From assembly GCA_945965275.1 (NCBI GenBank), contig CAMFNB010000008.1:1-48090 (forward strand): a DNA stretch of 48,090 bases. The letters are read 5' to 3'. This DNA comes from an uncultured Clostridia bacterium. GTDB taxonomy: Bacteria; Bacillota; Clostridia; UBA1212; SIG427. Of this stretch, positions 33,294 to 43,024 are shown piece by piece. Position 1 is the first letter of the stretch. Every line of letters begins with the position of its first letter. Under the pieces are notes generated by a model that was not told where the DNA came from, made no database searches, and saw nothing but the letters and a program-made list of their open reading frames with translations. Made by a program: the position numbers and the translations under genes.

Positions 33294-33319
33294 TATCTGA
33301 GAGCTTCGGCTCTCAGATA
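33294..33319 (+). other. Perfect 11-bp hairpin with UUCG loop between genes
   Basis: TATCTGAGAGC and GCTCTCAGATA (33294-33304, 33309-33319) flank a TTCG tetraloop, a very stable RNA hairpin. It begins three bases after the unknown gene's stop. No T-run follows directly (ACTTTATT), so it is at best a weak terminator and may instead protect the 3' end of the upstream mRNA. Confidence 0.75.
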
Positions 33320-33341
33320 ACTTTATTAAAAAGGATTTAAC

Positions 33342-34553
33342 ATGAGAGTAGGAATAAGCGGCGGAACATTTGACCCGATACATACGGGACACATAAAAAG
33401 CGCACTATGTGCAAAAGAACAACTGTCCCTTGATAAAGTGTTTTTTGTTCCCTGCGGGGAGCCACCGCATAAACTAAGCAGAAGAATCACACCGGATGCC
33501 GACAGAGTTGAAATGATAAAACGCTCAATCGACGGAATCGAAGGACTTGACGTAAGCACTTATGAGGTAGACAAGGAAGAATATTCCTTCAGTGTTGATA
33601 CGGTAAAATATTTTGCTGAACAATATCCGACAGCAGAGCTTTTCTTTATCATCGGAGCTGATGTAGTGGGAGAACTCTGTCACTGGAAGAGCATAGATGA
33701 AATATTCAAAATCTGCAGCTTTGCCGTACTCAAGAGACCCGGCTGTGACGAAGAAAAATTTTACAGGGATATTGAAGAAAACAGAAAAAACGGCGGAACA
33801 CTTTATGAGGTGGCGGATGCACAGGTGGATGTTGCTTCCGAACAAATAAGAGAGGCCGTAAAAAATCAGGGTCCCGATGCTGAAATCGTAAAAAAATATG
33901 TGGCACCGAAGGCCGCTGAATATATCAAAGAAAAAGAACTGTATGTTAAGGAGCTTCCCTTTGACGAGAAATTCGCTCTTGCGGATATGAAGCGCAGACT
34001 TAAACCCGAAAGATTTAAGCACTGTCTGAGAGTCTCCGCTGAGGCAGTAAGAATAGCAAAAGAATTCGGCATAGACGAAGAAAAGTGCAGAATAGCGGGT
34101 CTTTTCCACGACTGCGGCAAGGAAGTTTCCTTCCATCAGCTTTATTGGCTTGATCCGAAGCTTCAGGATGAGGCACTTCCCGAAAACGGCGGTTCAATGA
34201 AGGTAATTCACGGCCCTGCAGGGTCTTTAATAGCAAGAAAAAAATATGGTATAATTGACCGTGAAATTTTGGACGCAATCCGTTTTCACGTAACGGGAGC
34301 TCCTGACATGGGCCCTGTGGCACAGGTTGTGTTTTTGGCAGACTACACAGAACCGGGAAGGGACGATGAAGCCCTTAAGGACATTCGCAAGTATTTCGCA
34401 ACATGTCCGCGTACCGAAGAAGGTTTGGCAGCAGCCATAGTAAAAGCATGCGATTCAAGCATTGCTTTTGTAAAATCAAAAAATGACTTCTTATGTCCGG
34501 CAACACTTGCCACAAGAGAAGCTTTTTACAGAAAAAAAGGAGACATACAATGA
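33342..34553 (+). CDS. nadD: Nicotinate-nucleotide adenylyltransferase fused to YqeK-type HD hydrolase
   Basis: A 403-residue two-domain protein. Residues 1-200 are NadD, which makes deamido-NAD: ISGGTFDPIHTGH and SFSVDTVKYFAEQYPTAELFFIIGAD. Residues about 213-403 are an HD-domain phosphohydrolase of the YqeK type, with metal ligands His227 in KHCLRVS and H256-D257 in AGLFHDCGKE; YqeK relatives hydrolyse diadenosine tetraphosphate symmetrically. In Bacillus the two are adjacent separate genes followed by rsfS; here they are one frame, and rsfS follows with an ATGA overlap. AAAGG precedes the ATG at 33342. Both active sites look intact. Confidence 0.95.
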   Translation: MRVGISGGTFDPIHTGHIKSALCAKEQLSLDKVFFVPCGEPPHKLSRRITPDADRVEMIKRSIDGIEGLDVSTYEVDKEEYSFSVDTVKYFAEQYPTAELFFIIGADVVGELCHWKSIDEIFKICSFAVLKRPGCDEEKFYRDIEENRKNGGTLYEVADAQVDVASEQIREAVKNQGPDAEIVKKYVAPKAAEYIKEKELYVKELPFDEKFALADMKRRLKPERFKHCLRVSAEAVRIAKEFGIDEEKCRIAGLFHDCGKEVSFHQLYWLDPKLQDEALPENGGSMKVIHGPAGSLIARKKYGIIDREILDAIRFHVTGAPDMGPVAQVVFLADYTEPGRDDEALKDIRKYFATCPRTEEGLAAAIVKACDSSIAFVKSKNDFLCPATLATREAFYRKKGDIQ

Positions 34554-34879
34554 CATCAAAAGAAATGGCTGAGCTTGCAGCAGCTACAATGGATGACAGA
34601 AAAGCAAAATCAATCGAGACCATGGATATTTCCGCAAGAACGGCAGAGACGGACTATTTCGTAATCTGCAGCGGCACATCATCAACACATGTAAAAGCAA
34701 TTGCGGATGAGGTTGAGTTCAAGCTTAAGGAGGCAGGCGTGCCGATTAAGCATTCAGAGGGATATGACTCAGCAACATGGATTCTTCTTGACTTCGGCGA
34801 CATCGTATGCCACGTATTCCGGGAGGAAGAAAGAGAGTTCTATAACTTAGAGAGACTCTGGAGCAAGATGTATGACTGA
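34550..34879 (+). CDS. rsfS: Ribosomal silencing factor RsfS
   Basis: A 109-residue protein that binds ribosomal protein L14 and prevents 50S-30S joining when nutrients are scarce. Family sequence: TMDISARTAETDYFVICSGTSSTHVKAIADEV, WILLDFGDIVCHVF and YNLERLWS. I chose the ATG at 34550 because AAGGAG lies seven or so bases upstream and it overlaps the nadD stop as ATGA. The nadD-yqeK-rsfS order is conserved in Bacillota. Confidence 0.97.
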   Translation: MTSKEMAELAAATMDDRKAKSIETMDISARTAETDYFVICSGTSSTHVKAIADEVEFKLKEAGVPIKHSEGYDSATWILLDFGDIVCHVFREEEREFYNLERLWSKMYD

Positions 34880-35519
34880 GATTGATGTTGTAATATATGA
34901 CTTTGACGGAGTACTTGCCGACACCGGCGCCGACATTGCATATGCGGTTCAGAAAACACAGGAACATTACGGCCAGCCGGTAATGGATATTCCCGAGATT
35001 ATATCTTACGTCGGATTCGGCGCAAGATATTTAATTGTCCATGCGCTTCCGGAAATTCCGGAAGAACAATATGATGAGGTTCTTGCCTGGTACAAGCAGT
35101 TCTATTTTGAACATCCGATAATAGAAACAAAGCTTTATCCAACGGTAAAAGAGACTCTCGAAAAATTCAAAGAGGCCGGCATTCCGCAGTTTATTGTTTC
35201 AAATAAGCCGGAAGCAATTACAAAAAAGATTATTAAGCAGCTCGGAGTTGAAGATTGCTTTGTGAGAGTTTTCGGACCTGAGTCACTTGAGCATATGAAA
35301 CCCGACCCGGAGGGCCTTTTAAAAGCAATGGCGATTGCAGGCAGATACAAGGGACTTATGGTAGGAGATACATATTCAGATATCGTGGCCGGAAAGGCGG
35401 CGGGCATCGCCACTCTCGGAATGTTAAAGGGTCTGGGTAATCCTGAAAGACTTAAAGAAGAAAATCCGGATTTCCTTGCCGAAGAGTTAGGAGAAGTTTT
35501 TGATCATATCATCATTTAA
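34872..35519 (+). CDS. HAD-family hydrolase, phosphoglycolate phosphatase-like
   Basis: A 215-residue haloacid-dehalogenase phosphatase. Motif I is DFDGVLADT (nucleophile first Asp), motif II IVSNKPE, the Lys of motif III lies in EHMKPDPEG, and motif IV is GDTYSDI. A helical cap (about 17-80) follows motif I, the type seen in Gph/PpaX. Substrates in this group range from phosphoglycolate to pyrophosphate and cannot be assigned here. It overlaps rsfS by eight bases and contains the start of the next membrane-protein gene. Confidence 0.9.
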   Translation: MTEIDVVIYDFDGVLADTGADIAYAVQKTQEHYGQPVMDIPEIISYVGFGARYLIVHALPEIPEEQYDEVLAWYKQFYFEHPIIETKLYPTVKETLEKFKEAGIPQFIVSNKPEAITKKIIKQLGVEDCFVRVFGPESLEHMKPDPEGLLKAMAIAGRYKGLMVGDTYSDIVAGKAAGIATLGMLKGLGNPERLKEENPDFLAEELGEVFDHIII

Positions 35520-35991
35520 AAAACTCCATAAAAACAACAGAGAGCTTTTTTACAGAATCGTTTTCGCTGTTGTACTTGCAGCAAATATGATAATGCTGCA
35601 TTTCTTTGTTGAAAGACGATTCGTGGACAGCATAAAACCTGTTTCAAAAATATTCGGAATTTCCGAAGCCTTGTCCGGTATACTTTGTTCACTGATTGTG
35701 GGCGGAATTTTGGTTCTCGCCGTAATCAAGCTTTGTGAACTGGTTACAAACGAACTGAAGGTTATAAGCAACAAACTGTTTATTATTGCATTTCCGACTA
35801 TATCACTTGCAGTCCATCTTCTGGTACTGCTGGTGCTTTGGATTGCAAACGCGGAAACCTTCCCGTGGATATGCACATCACTTGCATATATGGGCGGACT
35901 GGTGTTCTGGTTGCCGGCCCTGCCTAAACAGCTTGAATTAGTAAGAAAGAAGAAAGAGGAAGAAAATGAACCTGCAGGATTCTTTGACTGA
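35500..35991 (+). CDS. Unknown small integral membrane protein
   Basis: A 163-residue protein with about four membrane helices (roughly 16-33, 57-80, 91-112, 116-136) and a basic, acidic-tailed C-terminus. I do not recognise a family. The start is a TTG at 35500 with AGGAGA (35489-35494) five bases upstream, overlapping the HAD gene by 20 bases; its own end overlaps the UDP-sugar pyrophosphorylase-LicD gene by 26 bases. This tight coupling suggests a role with the surface-glycan gene downstream. An alternative is that a later Met is the true start. Confidence 0.7.
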   Translation: MIISSFKKLHKNNRELFYRIVFAVVLAANMIMLHFFVERRFVDSIKPVSKIFGISEALSGILCSLIVGGILVLAVIKLCELVTNELKVISNKLFIIAFPTISLAVHLLVLLVLWIANAETFPWICTSLAYMGGLVFWLPALPKQLELVRKKKEEENEPAGFFD

Positions 35992-38029
35992 ATACGGTCA
36001 GCAGCACCTTCTTGAATATTTTGAAGGTCTGAGTGAAGAACAAAAAAGGATTTTTGAAGAAGACTTAAAGAGAGTGGATTTCCCGCTCATGCAGCGGCTG
36101 TACAAAGATGCAAAAACACAGAGCACATACAGTGCCGACGCAGTGATTACACAAATTGAAACCTGCGACGTTACTGCTTTGGACCCTGCTGAAAAAGAAA
36201 GACTTTACCGCAAGGGCATGTATGTGCTTCTCCGCGGAAGAATGGCCGCTTTAACAATGGCAGGCGGACAGGGAACAAGACTTGGTCATGACGGTCCGAA
36301 AGGAACATATGATTTCGGCCTTCCGACACATAAATCTCTTTTCGAAGTTCAGTGTGACGGACTTAAGACAATGTCCATGGAAGCAGGAAGAACTATTCCG
36401 TGGTATATCATGACCTCCGATACAAACCACCAGCAGACTGTTTCATTCTTTGAAGAGCATAACTATTTCAATTATCCGAAGGAGAGCGTTGTCTTCTTTA
36501 AGCAGACAATGATTCCGATGATGGATATGGACGGCCGCATTTTACTTGAAGGTCCCGATAAAATTCTCTGGGGTCCCAACGGAAACGGAGGAATTTTCAA
36601 ATCACTTGTTGATTCAGGCTGCCACGAAGACATGAAGACACGCGGAGTTGAATGGGTATTCATTTGTGCCATCGACAACGTTCTCTGTAAAATGGCTGAC
36701 CCTGTTTTTCTCGGTTACACAATTGACAAGGGACTTGAAGTATCAGCCAAAACATTCATGAAACGTGATCCGGGTGAAAAAGCAGGTGTTCTCTGTAAAA
36801 AGGACGGAAAGCCCTGCGTGCTTGAATATACTGAAATTCCGGCAGACCTTGCCGAAGCAAAGGACGAGCAGGGTAACTGGCTTTACGGAGATGTAAATCT
36901 CGGCAACTATATTTATTCGATGAGTGCCATTGAAAAGCTTGCAAACGGCAGCGAGATGGCTTATCACACGGCAATCAAAAAATCCACCGCATACAAAAAC
37001 GGACAGATTGTAAAATCAGAAGAACCTGATTCATATAAGTTTGAGTTATTTATATTTGACTCATTCATGGCACAGAGTGAAATCGGTGTATTCAGAGTTG
37101 AAAGAACCGCGGAATTCTCACCTATAAAGAACAGGACCGGCATCGACAGTGCGGAAAGTGCTCTTGAAATGTATCAGGCAAATCCGCCGAAGCTTTATTC
37201 GGACGAGGACTTTTTAAAGACAGTTAATCCGCTTCTTCGCAAAGCACAGATGAAGCAGATTGAGATACTTGAGGAATTTGACAGAGTTTGTGAGGCCCAC
37301 GGAATCAAATATTTCCTTTCGGGCGGATCGGTACTCGGTGCAATCAGACACGGCGGATTCATTCCGTGGGACGATGACATCGATGTGGGTATTTGCAGAG
37401 ACCAGTATGAGAAATTCCTTGAAGTTGCATCTGAAATGAATGAAAGATTCTACCTTCAGAGCGAGGACAATGATCCGAATTATCCTCTTGCAGTTCCGAA
37501 AATCAGAATGCGTGACACGTTGATGGTTTGTGCGGACTATGCGGGAAATAAGAACATCGGACAGGAGCTTTCAATCGACCTTGTTATCTATGACAATGTT
37601 CCGAATGATCCTGCCGTAAGACAAAAACACAAAAAACTTCTTAATTTATATGATCCTGCCATTAAAACAAAAGCAGGCGTGCCGATGAAATACGGTTTCG
37701 TTAAGAATGTCATCATAAAGCTTGTTTCACTTCAGAGTGCAAAGAAGCTCAAAGCGAAGAGAAGAACTCTCATGAGAGACTGGCATCTTAAAAACACTGA
37801 GGAAGACAAATACATTACCGCTCTTTGCGTGGTAAACTATGATAAGATAATGTATCCGATTGACGTTATAAGAGAACCGGTTCGCCGCCACGATATTACA
37901 TTCGAAGGCAAGGTGTTCCCTGTGCCGCATCAGGCTGAGAAATTCCTTGAAATGCAGTTCGGAGACTATATGAGACTTCCCGCACCGGAAAAGAGAATAA
38001 CTCATAACGTTATCGAGATTAAATGCTAA
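35966..38029 (+). CDS. UDP-sugar pyrophosphorylase fused to LicD-type phosphotransferase
   Basis: A 687-residue fusion. Residues about 20-410 are a UDPGP-family uridylyltransferase close to UDP-N-acetylglucosamine/-galactosamine pyrophosphorylases: A99-G-G-Q-G-T-R-L-G107 for nucleotide binding, then [10 protein letters not shown] and the [19 protein letters not shown] segment. Residues about 415-687 are Lic[22 protein letters not shown] with the acidic metal cluster D469-D-D-I-D473. LicD proteins transfer phosphocholine or related groups to teichoic acids and other glycans. The fusion could make an activated sugar and place a phospho-substituent in the same surface-polymer pathway, which is inference. 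It is predicted cytoplasmic. ATG at 35966; upstream gene overlaps by 26 bases. Confidence 0.9.
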   Translation: MNLQDSLTEYGQQHLLEYFEGLSEEQKRIFEEDLKRVDFPLMQRLYKDAKTQSTYSADAVITQIETCDVTALDPAEKERLYRKGMYVLLRGRMAALTMAGGQGTRLGHDGPKGTYDFGLPTHKSLFEVQCDGLKTMSMEAGRTIPWYIMTSDTNHQQTVSFFEEHNYFNYPKESVVFFKQTMIPMMDMDGRILLEGPDKILWGPNGNGGIFKSLVDSGCHEDMKTRGVEWVFICAIDNVLCKMADPVFLGYTIDKGLEVSAKTFMKRDPGEKAGVLCKKDGKPCVLEYTEIPADLAEAKDEQGNWLYGDVNLGNYIYSMSAIEKLANGSEMAYHTAIKKSTAYKNGQIVKSEEPDSYKFELFIFDSFMAQSEIGVFRVERTAEFSPIKNRTGIDSAESALEMYQANPPKLYSDEDFLKTVNPLLRKAQMKQIEILEEFDRVCEAHGIKYFLSGGSVLGAIRHGGFIPWDDDIDVGICRDQYEKFLEVASEMNERFYLQSEDNDPNYPLAVPKIRMRDTLMVCADYAGNKNIGQELSIDLVIYDNVPNDPAVRQKHKKLLNLYDPAIKTKAGVPMKYGFVKNVIIKLVSLQSAKKLKAKRRTLMRDWHLKNTEEDKYITALCVVNYDKIMYPIDVIREPVRRHDITFEGKVFPVPHQAEKFLEMQFGDYMRLPAPEKRITHNVIEIKC

Positions 38030-38041
38030 ACGGAGAAACTG

Positions 38042-38809
38042 TTGGAAGCTGAAGACAAAACAAAAACTGAAGAAACCGAAAAGGAAAACGGTCATAAGTC
38101 CGGTGAATCACACCACCACCATTTAGGCAAACCCGTTAAACACAAGACTCTTGCTCAAAGAATCGTACTCAAACTTTTACCGTTGGTGCTTTTCTTTGCC
38201 GGCGTTGCATGCATTTCATATTTTGCAATTCAAAAGGGAATTATAAATTCGTCAATAATGGCAGTGCTTATTTCAGAGGCCAGCACAGACGGCGGTGAAG
38301 GACTGGACACAAGTTTTGATACAGTCAGCATCGCAACCAGTGACGGAAAGCTTGATATAAAAAAGTTCCCGAAGATTAAATGGGGTGACCTTTGGGCCAC
38401 AATATCAATACCGTCACAGGACGTGATTGACAAGCCGGTTTATTTGGGTGATAAGGGTAACATACTGGATCAGATGACAGTCGGAACATATTTCGGTTCC
38501 ACTTATCCCGGACAAAACGGTAAAACTGTTCTTTGCAGTCATGTGGGTTCAACCTTTTACTGCATAGAGGACCTCAAAGAAGGAGATCGAATTATCCTCA
38601 AGACCATTTACGGTGACTACGAATATGAGATAACCGACATTGTCATTTTTGAACCGACAGATAAATTTGTTGTAATACAAAGGGAAGAGGATTACAAAGA
38701 GGACAGACTTTTCTGTTACACCTGTTATCCGCGTGATGCGGCATACAGAAGCAAGCGAATCGGTGTAAGCTGTATCAGGGTATCGGGAATACCTTGGAGT
38801 GAGGAGTGA
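38042..38809 (+). CDS. Sortase (cysteine transpeptidase)
   Basis: A 255-residue type II membrane protein: charged cytoplasmic tail with a short HHHH run, one membrane helix (about 44-64), and an outside sortase domain (about 115-250). The catalytic triad is visible as His167 in LCSHVG, Cys228 in CYTCYP (the TLxTC position) and Arg239 in SKRIGV. Sortases cleave a C-terminal sorting motif and attach proteins to the wall or build pili. The class is not assigned, though the layout fits class D or A. The start is a TTG at 38042. The secreted protein at 39782, with a candidate sorting signal, is two genes away. Confidence 0.92.
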   Translation: MEAEDKTKTEETEKENGHKSGESHHHHLGKPVKHKTLAQRIVLKLLPLVLFFAGVACISYFAIQKGIINSSIMAVLISEASTDGGEGLDTSFDTVSIATSDGKLDIKKFPKIKWGDLWATISIPSQDVIDKPVYLGDKGNILDQMTVGTYFGSTYPGQNGKTVLCSHVGSTFYCIEDLKEGDRIILKTIYGDYEYEITDIVIFEPTDKFVVIQREEDYKEDRLFCYTCYPRDAAYRSKRIGVSCIRVSGIPWSEE

Positions 38810-38813
38810 GATT

Positions 38814-39710
38814 ATGAGCAAAAACTATTATTACTCCGGCACAAAAAAATCAGTGACAGTATTGCTGCAAATAGTAATGTTTCTGCTTGCACTTGTTACG
38901 ATTGCAACATTCTTTGTAACCTTCTATTTAGGCAATTCAGAAGACTATTATGTGAGAATTCTCGGCGACAACGGGGAATTTGACACTGTTATTCTAAACT
39001 CCGTGGAAAAAGCATTCCAAAGACCGAACAGTATTGTGAATATTCCTCCGGAGGAGCTTTATGATACCGTGGACAAGGATAAAATAATTGAGGGAGCACA
39101 CACATACGTTAAGAGTGCACTTGACTATATTTTCAAAAAGACTCCGCTTGTGCCCGCAAATTACGATTATCCGGAACTCCAGGCTGATATACAGGACTAC
39201 TTCGACAATCATAAAATTCTGCAGGCATCCGATGCAGAGGTGGCAAAGGTAAAAGAATACTATTTGTCACTTGCAAACAGCCAGTCAAACTTCATTTCCG
39301 ACAGGCTTGTTAAGAAAGCGGGAAGCCTGGTTGGTCTTGAAAGAATCTGCAGTATTTCGAAGATTGTATTTTTTGTCGGAATGGCTGCAATGCTGTTTAC
39401 GGCAGCAGGTATCATATTCATAAACAGAGACAATGTCTCGAGGGCTCTGTACAAAACAACGGCACCATGCTGGATTGCATCGGTAACACTGGCAATTCCG
39501 ACATATATTTTGGCTTTTAACCGCATTTCGGCTAAGCTGAATATAAGTGAATCACCATTCAAGAGGTTCATTACCGAGATTGTAAAAAAGGTGGAGGACA
39601 ACCTGATTACATGGAATACAATCCACATAATTTTGTTTACGGTTTTAACGATTCTGTTCCTTCTTTACTATGCCGGAGCGCAGAACAAAAGACACAGAGA
39701 AATGGACTGA
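38814..39710 (+). CDS. Unknown multi-pass membrane protein of the sortase locus
   Basis: A 298-residue protein I do not recognise. One membrane helix near the start (about 16-38), an outside domain of about 130 residues rich in acidic and aromatic residues, then three further helices (about 180-202, 218-235, 268-287). The ATG at 38814 follows GAGGAG (38801-38806) at seven bases; an in-frame GTG at 38799 is inside the sortase gene. A stop-to-start gap of four bases after the sortase gene makes co-translation likely, so it may assist the sortase or its substrate. Confidence 0.75.
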   Translation: MSKNYYYSGTKKSVTVLLQIVMFLLALVTIATFFVTFYLGNSEDYYVRILGDNGEFDTVILNSVEKAFQRPNSIVNIPPEELYDTVDKDKIIEGAHTYVKSALDYIFKKTPLVPANYDYPELQADIQDYFDNHKILQASDAEVAKVKEYYLSLANSQSNFISDRLVKKAGSLVGLERICSISKIVFFVGMAAMLFTAAGIIFINRDNVSRALYKTTAPCWIASVTLAIPTYILAFNRISAKLNISESPFKRFITEIVKKVEDNLITWNTIHIILFTVLTILFLLYYAGAQNKRHREMD

Positions 39711-39716
39711 AGTCGT

Positions 39717-39746
39717 TTGACAAAAATATACGCAAAGTGATATCAT
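39717..39746 (+). promoter_or_regulatory. Promoter of the candidate sortase substrate
   Basis: TTGACA (39717-39722), 18-base spacer, TATCAT (39741-39746). AGGAG lies before the ATG at 39782. With the terminator at 40379 it makes the gene a separate unit. Confidence 0.7.
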
Positions 39747-39781
39747 TACAGTAATTATCTTAATATATTAGGAGAAATGTT

Positions 39782-40339
39782 ATGAAAAAATTAGTATTAA
39801 TCGTTTTGTCATTAACAATCTTCATCGGAACTCTTCTTGTTCCGGTTGCAGCTTCAGCTACAACAGCAGAGGATTGCTACAACTTCTTTACAACACTTCC
39901 TGCAGCAGAATACTACAAGGAAGACGTAAAGCACCTTATGGATGTTGTTCCTTGCACAGATGCTCAGGCAGAAGTAGTAATGGAAGGACTTAAGAAATTT
40001 GAGACAATTTCAAAGAGATACAGCGGAGATGCTTCATGGTTACCAAACGACCCAAGAGGATTCTCTAAGGCTGATGTTGCAGAAGTATTCGGAATTCTCG
40101 ATACGATCTGCGGCGCTCTCAACCTTACTTATGAGGTAGTTGTAGGTAATGTTATCAATGATGTTGACCCTATCGAAGTAAACTTCTACTACAACGGTGA
40201 GCTTGTTTATGTATACGACGGTGACTTTATCAGAACAACAGGTTCTGACATTCCGGTATGGCCGGCAGTAGCAGGCGTTGTTCTCCTTGCTGCAGCAGCT
40301 GTTTCAGTTTGCTTAAAGAAAACAAAAGAAAACGTATAA
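39782..40339 (+). CDS. Secreted protein with C-terminal anchor, candidate sortase substrate
   Basis: A 185-residue protein with a signal peptide (1-26, ending VAASA), a mostly helical outside domain of about 120 residues, and a C-terminal tripartite end: I150-R-T-T-G154, a hydrophobic helix (about 158-177) and a basic tail KKTKENV. This is the layout of a sortase sorting signal, with IRTTG in place of LPxTG (hydrophobic first position and TG kept). It would be covalently anchored after cleavage between Thr and Gly. The mature domain is unknown to me. Codon use looks favourable for high expression, and it has its own strong promoter and terminator. Confidence 0.78.
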   Translation: MKKLVLIVLSLTIFIGTLLVPVAASATTAEDCYNFFTTLPAAEYYKEDVKHLMDVVPCTDAQAEVVMEGLKKFETISKRYSGDASWLPNDPRGFSKADVAEVFGILDTICGALNLTYEVVVGNVINDVDPIEVNFYYNGELVYVYDGDFIRTTGSDIPVWPAVAGVVLLAAAAVSVCLKKTKENV

Positions 40340-40378
40340 TAAGTAAAAACTCATAACATATTTAATAGATTATTTAAC

Positions 40379-40406
40379 AAAGGCATCCTAAAAAGGATGC
40401 CTTTTT
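40379..40406 (+). terminator. Intrinsic terminator before icd
   Basis: GGCATCC/GGATGCC stem (40382-40388 with 40395-40401), extended by AAA/TTT pairs, six-base loop and a TTTTT run. Confidence 0.92.
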
Positions 40407-40408
40407 CG

Positions 40409-40437
40409 TTGTATTTTTACAGGCATTAAGATATAAT
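40409..40437 (+). promoter_or_regulatory. icd-pgi promoter
   Basis: TTGTAT (40409-40414), 17-base spacer, TATAAT (40432-40437), immediately after the terminator. AGGAG then precedes the icd ATG. Confidence 0.75.
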
Positions 40438-40466
40438 TACTCCGATTAAATTTAGGAGAAGAAACC

Positions 40467-41678
40467 ATGTCAGAAAAAATAAAAATGATTACGCCGCTTG
40501 TTGAGATGGACGGCGACGAAATGACAAGAATTGTTTGGCAGAAAATCAAAGACATTTTGATTTTACCTTACGTGGATCTTAAGTCGGAATATTATGATTT
40601 GGGTCTCCCGAATCGAGATGCAACAAATGACCAGGTTACACGTGACAGTGCAGAAGCCACAAAGAAGTACGGAGTTGCCGTAAAATGTGCGACAATCACT
40701 CCTAATGCGGCTCGTGTTGAGGAATACAACCTAAAGCAGATGTGGAAAAGCCCGAACGGAACAATCAGAGCTATCTTAGACGGAACTGTTTTCAGAGCAC
40801 CGATTCTCGTAAAGGGAATTGAGCCTTACGTTAAGAGCTGGGAGAAGCCGATTGTAATAGCCCGTCATGCATACGGAGATATTTATTCAGCTGTTGATAC
40901 TCCGGTTGAAAAGGGATGCAAGGCTGATCTTGTAATCACAAAGCCTGACGGAACACAGGAAATTTTACCGATTCACGATTACAAAGAATCAGGCGGTATC
41001 GCAATGGGAATGCACAACGTTGATTCATCTATCGAAAGCTTCGCAAGAGCATGCTTCGAATATGCACTCTCTGCGAAGATGGATCTCTGGTTCTCAGCAA
41101 AGGATACAATTTCAAAGAAATACGATCATCACTTCAAGGATGTATTCCAGGAAGTATATGATAAAGAATACAAAGAAAAATTTGAGGAAATCGGAATCGA
41201 ATACTTCTACACACTTGTAGATGATGCGATTGCAAGAGTTATCAAATCAAAGGGCGGATTCATTTGGGCCTGCAAGAACTATGACGGAGATGTATTCTCG
41301 GATATGCTTGCAACAGCATTCGGTTCACTTGCAATGATGACTTCAGTACTTGTATCTCCGAAGGGATACTTTGAATATGAAGCAGCACACGGAACAGTAA
41401 CCCGTCACTATTACAAATATCTCAAGGGTGAGAAGACATCAACAAACCCGATTGCAACAATCTTTGCATGGACAGGCGGCTTCAAGAAGAGAGGCGAGAT
41501 GGACAATCTTCCCGAACTTACAAGATTCGGCGAAAAGATTGAAGAGGCTGTCATCGGCGTTGTGGGAGACGGTTTCATGACAGGTGACCTTGCTCTTATC
41601 TCAACGCTTGAGAATAAACAGGTTTTGGATTTAGATGAATTTTTAAAGAAAGTAGCAGAAAGGTACGAGACATTATGA
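40467..41678 (+). CDS. icd: NADP-dependent isocitrate dehydrogenase, eukaryotic-like type
   Basis: A 403-residue enzyme oxidising isocitrate to 2-oxoglutarate. The opening [22 protein letters not shown] and the [33 protein letters not shown] and [18 protein letters not shown] segments identify the subfamily shared with eukaryotic NADP-IDH, distinct from the E. coli/Bacillus type. In fermentative Clostridia it supplies 2-oxoglutarate for glutamate synthesis and NADPH. The ATG at 40467 follows AGGAGAAG. Its end overlaps pgi by four bases. Confidence 0.96.
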   Translation: MSEKIKMITPLVEMDGDEMTRIVWQKIKDILILPYVDLKSEYYDLGLPNRDATNDQVTRDSAEATKKYGVAVKCATITPNAARVEEYNLKQMWKSPNGTIRAILDGTVFRAPILVKGIEPYVKSWEKPIVIARHAYGDIYSAVDTPVEKGCKADLVITKPDGTQEILPIHDYKESGGIAMGMHNVDSSIESFARACFEYALSAKMDLWFSAKDTISKKYDHHFKDVFQEVYDKEYKEKFEEIGIEYFYTLVDDAIARVIKSKGGFIWACKNYDGDVFSDMLATAFGSLAMMTSVLVSPKGYFEYEAAHGTVTRHYYKYLKGEKTSTNPIATIFAWTGGFKKRGEMDNLPELTRFGEKIEEAVIGVVGDGFMTGDLALISTLENKQVLDLDEFLKKVAERYETL

Positions 41679-43024
41679 GTTTTTTAAAGTTTGACTACAA
41701 AAAAGCAGAACCATTTTTAAAGGGTTACGAAGTAACAGATCAGCAGGATATGATTACTGCTGCACACAACATTTTAACAAACAAGACAGGAGCAGGTTCA
41801 GACTTCTTAGGCTGGCTTGACCTTCCCGTGAGTTATGACAAAGAAGAATATGAGAGAGTAAAGAAAGCCGTTGCAAAAATCCGCAGCGATTCAGAAGTTC
41901 TTATCGTTATCGGTATCGGCGGTTCTTACCTCGGCGCAAGAGCTGCAATCGAGATGCTCGGTTCAACATTCGGCAACCTCGATGCAATGAAGACAAAGAA
42001 GAATCCAATGGTATTCTTTGCAGGCTGCAATCTCTCCGCAACATATCTTGCAGACCTTATGGATCTTGTTGACGGATACGAAGTATCTCTTAACGTAATT
42101 TCAAAGTCAGGTACAACAACAGAGCCTGCCGTAGCATTCAGACTTCTCAAAGAGAAAATGGAAAAGAAGTACGGCAAAGAAGAAGCTGCAAAGAGAATCT
42201 ATGCAACAACTGACAAGGCTCGCGGAGCTCTCAGAACTCTTGCAACAAAGGAAGGCTACGAGACATTCGTTATTCCGGATGATGTGGGCGGAAGATATTC
42301 TGTATTAACTCCTGTAGGTCTTCTTCCTATCGGTGTTGCAGGCTGTGACCTTGATGCAATCATGCAGGGTGCACAGGATGCATACAAGATGTATCAGGAT
42401 CCTTCAATTGAGAACAACGACTGCTATGCTTATGCTGCAGCCCGTAACGCACTCTACAAGAAGGGCAAGACAACTGAAATCATGGTAAACTATGAACCCG
42501 GACTTCACTTCGTAACAGAATGGTGGAAGCAGCTTTACGGCGAGAGCGAAGGCAAGGATCAGAAGGGTATTTTCCCGGCAGGTGTTGACTTCACAACAGA
42601 TCTTCACTCAATGGGACAGTATATACAGGACGGACTTCGTAATCTCTTCGAGACAACAATCTTAGTTGAGAGCCCACGTCGCAGCGTTATCATTGAAGAA
42701 GATGCCGAAAACCTTGACGGACTTAATTTCCTGGCAGGCAAAGACCTTAACGAGGTTAACCTTAAGGCTTCACAGGGAACACTCCTTGCTCACACAGACG
42801 GCGGAGTACCTAACCTTTCTCTTACACTTCCTGCAATGGATGAGTACAACTTCGGCGCAATGGTTTATTTCTTCGAAAAGGCCTGCGGTATCAGCGGTTA
42901 CCTTCTCGGTGTTAACCCGTTCAACCAGCCCGGTGTAGAAGCATACAAGAAGAACATGTTCGCTCTTCTCGGAAAGCCGGGATACGAAGAACAGAAGGCA
43001 GAGTTAGAGGCCAGATTAAAGTGA
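41675..43024 (+). CDS. pgi: Glucose-6-phosphate isomerase
   Basis: A 449-residue glycolytic enzyme of the bacterial type usual in Bacillota. Motifs include [16 protein letters not shown], the [16 protein letters not shown] sugar-phosphate-binding segment, [17 protein letters not shown] and, near the end, [12 protein letters not shown] with the catalytic Lys. Overlaps icd by four bases. Its own stop overlaps the GTG start of the first dockerin gene by four bases, unusually coupling a cytoplasmic glycolytic enzyme to a secreted protein. Confidence 0.97.
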   Translation: MSFLKFDYKKAEPFLKGYEVTDQQDMITAAHNILTNKTGAGSDFLGWLDLPVSYDKEEYERVKKAVAKIRSDSEVLIVIGIGGSYLGARAAIEMLGSTFGNLDAMKTKKNPMVFFAGCNLSATYLADLMDLVDGYEVSLNVISKSGTTTEPAVAFRLLKEKMEKKYGKEEAAKRIYATTDKARGALRTLATKEGYETFVIPDDVGGRYSVLTPVGLLPIGVAGCDLDAIMQGAQDAYKMYQDPSIENNDCYAYAAARNALYKKGKTTEIMVNYEPGLHFVTEWWKQLYGESEGKDQKGIFPAGVDFTTDLHSMGQYIQDGLRNLFETTILVESPRRSVIIEEDAENLDGLNFLAGKDLNEVNLKASQGTLLAHTDGGVPNLSLTLPAMDEYNFGAMVYFFEKACGISGYLLGVNPFNQPGVEAYKKNMFALLGKPGYEEQKAELEARLK

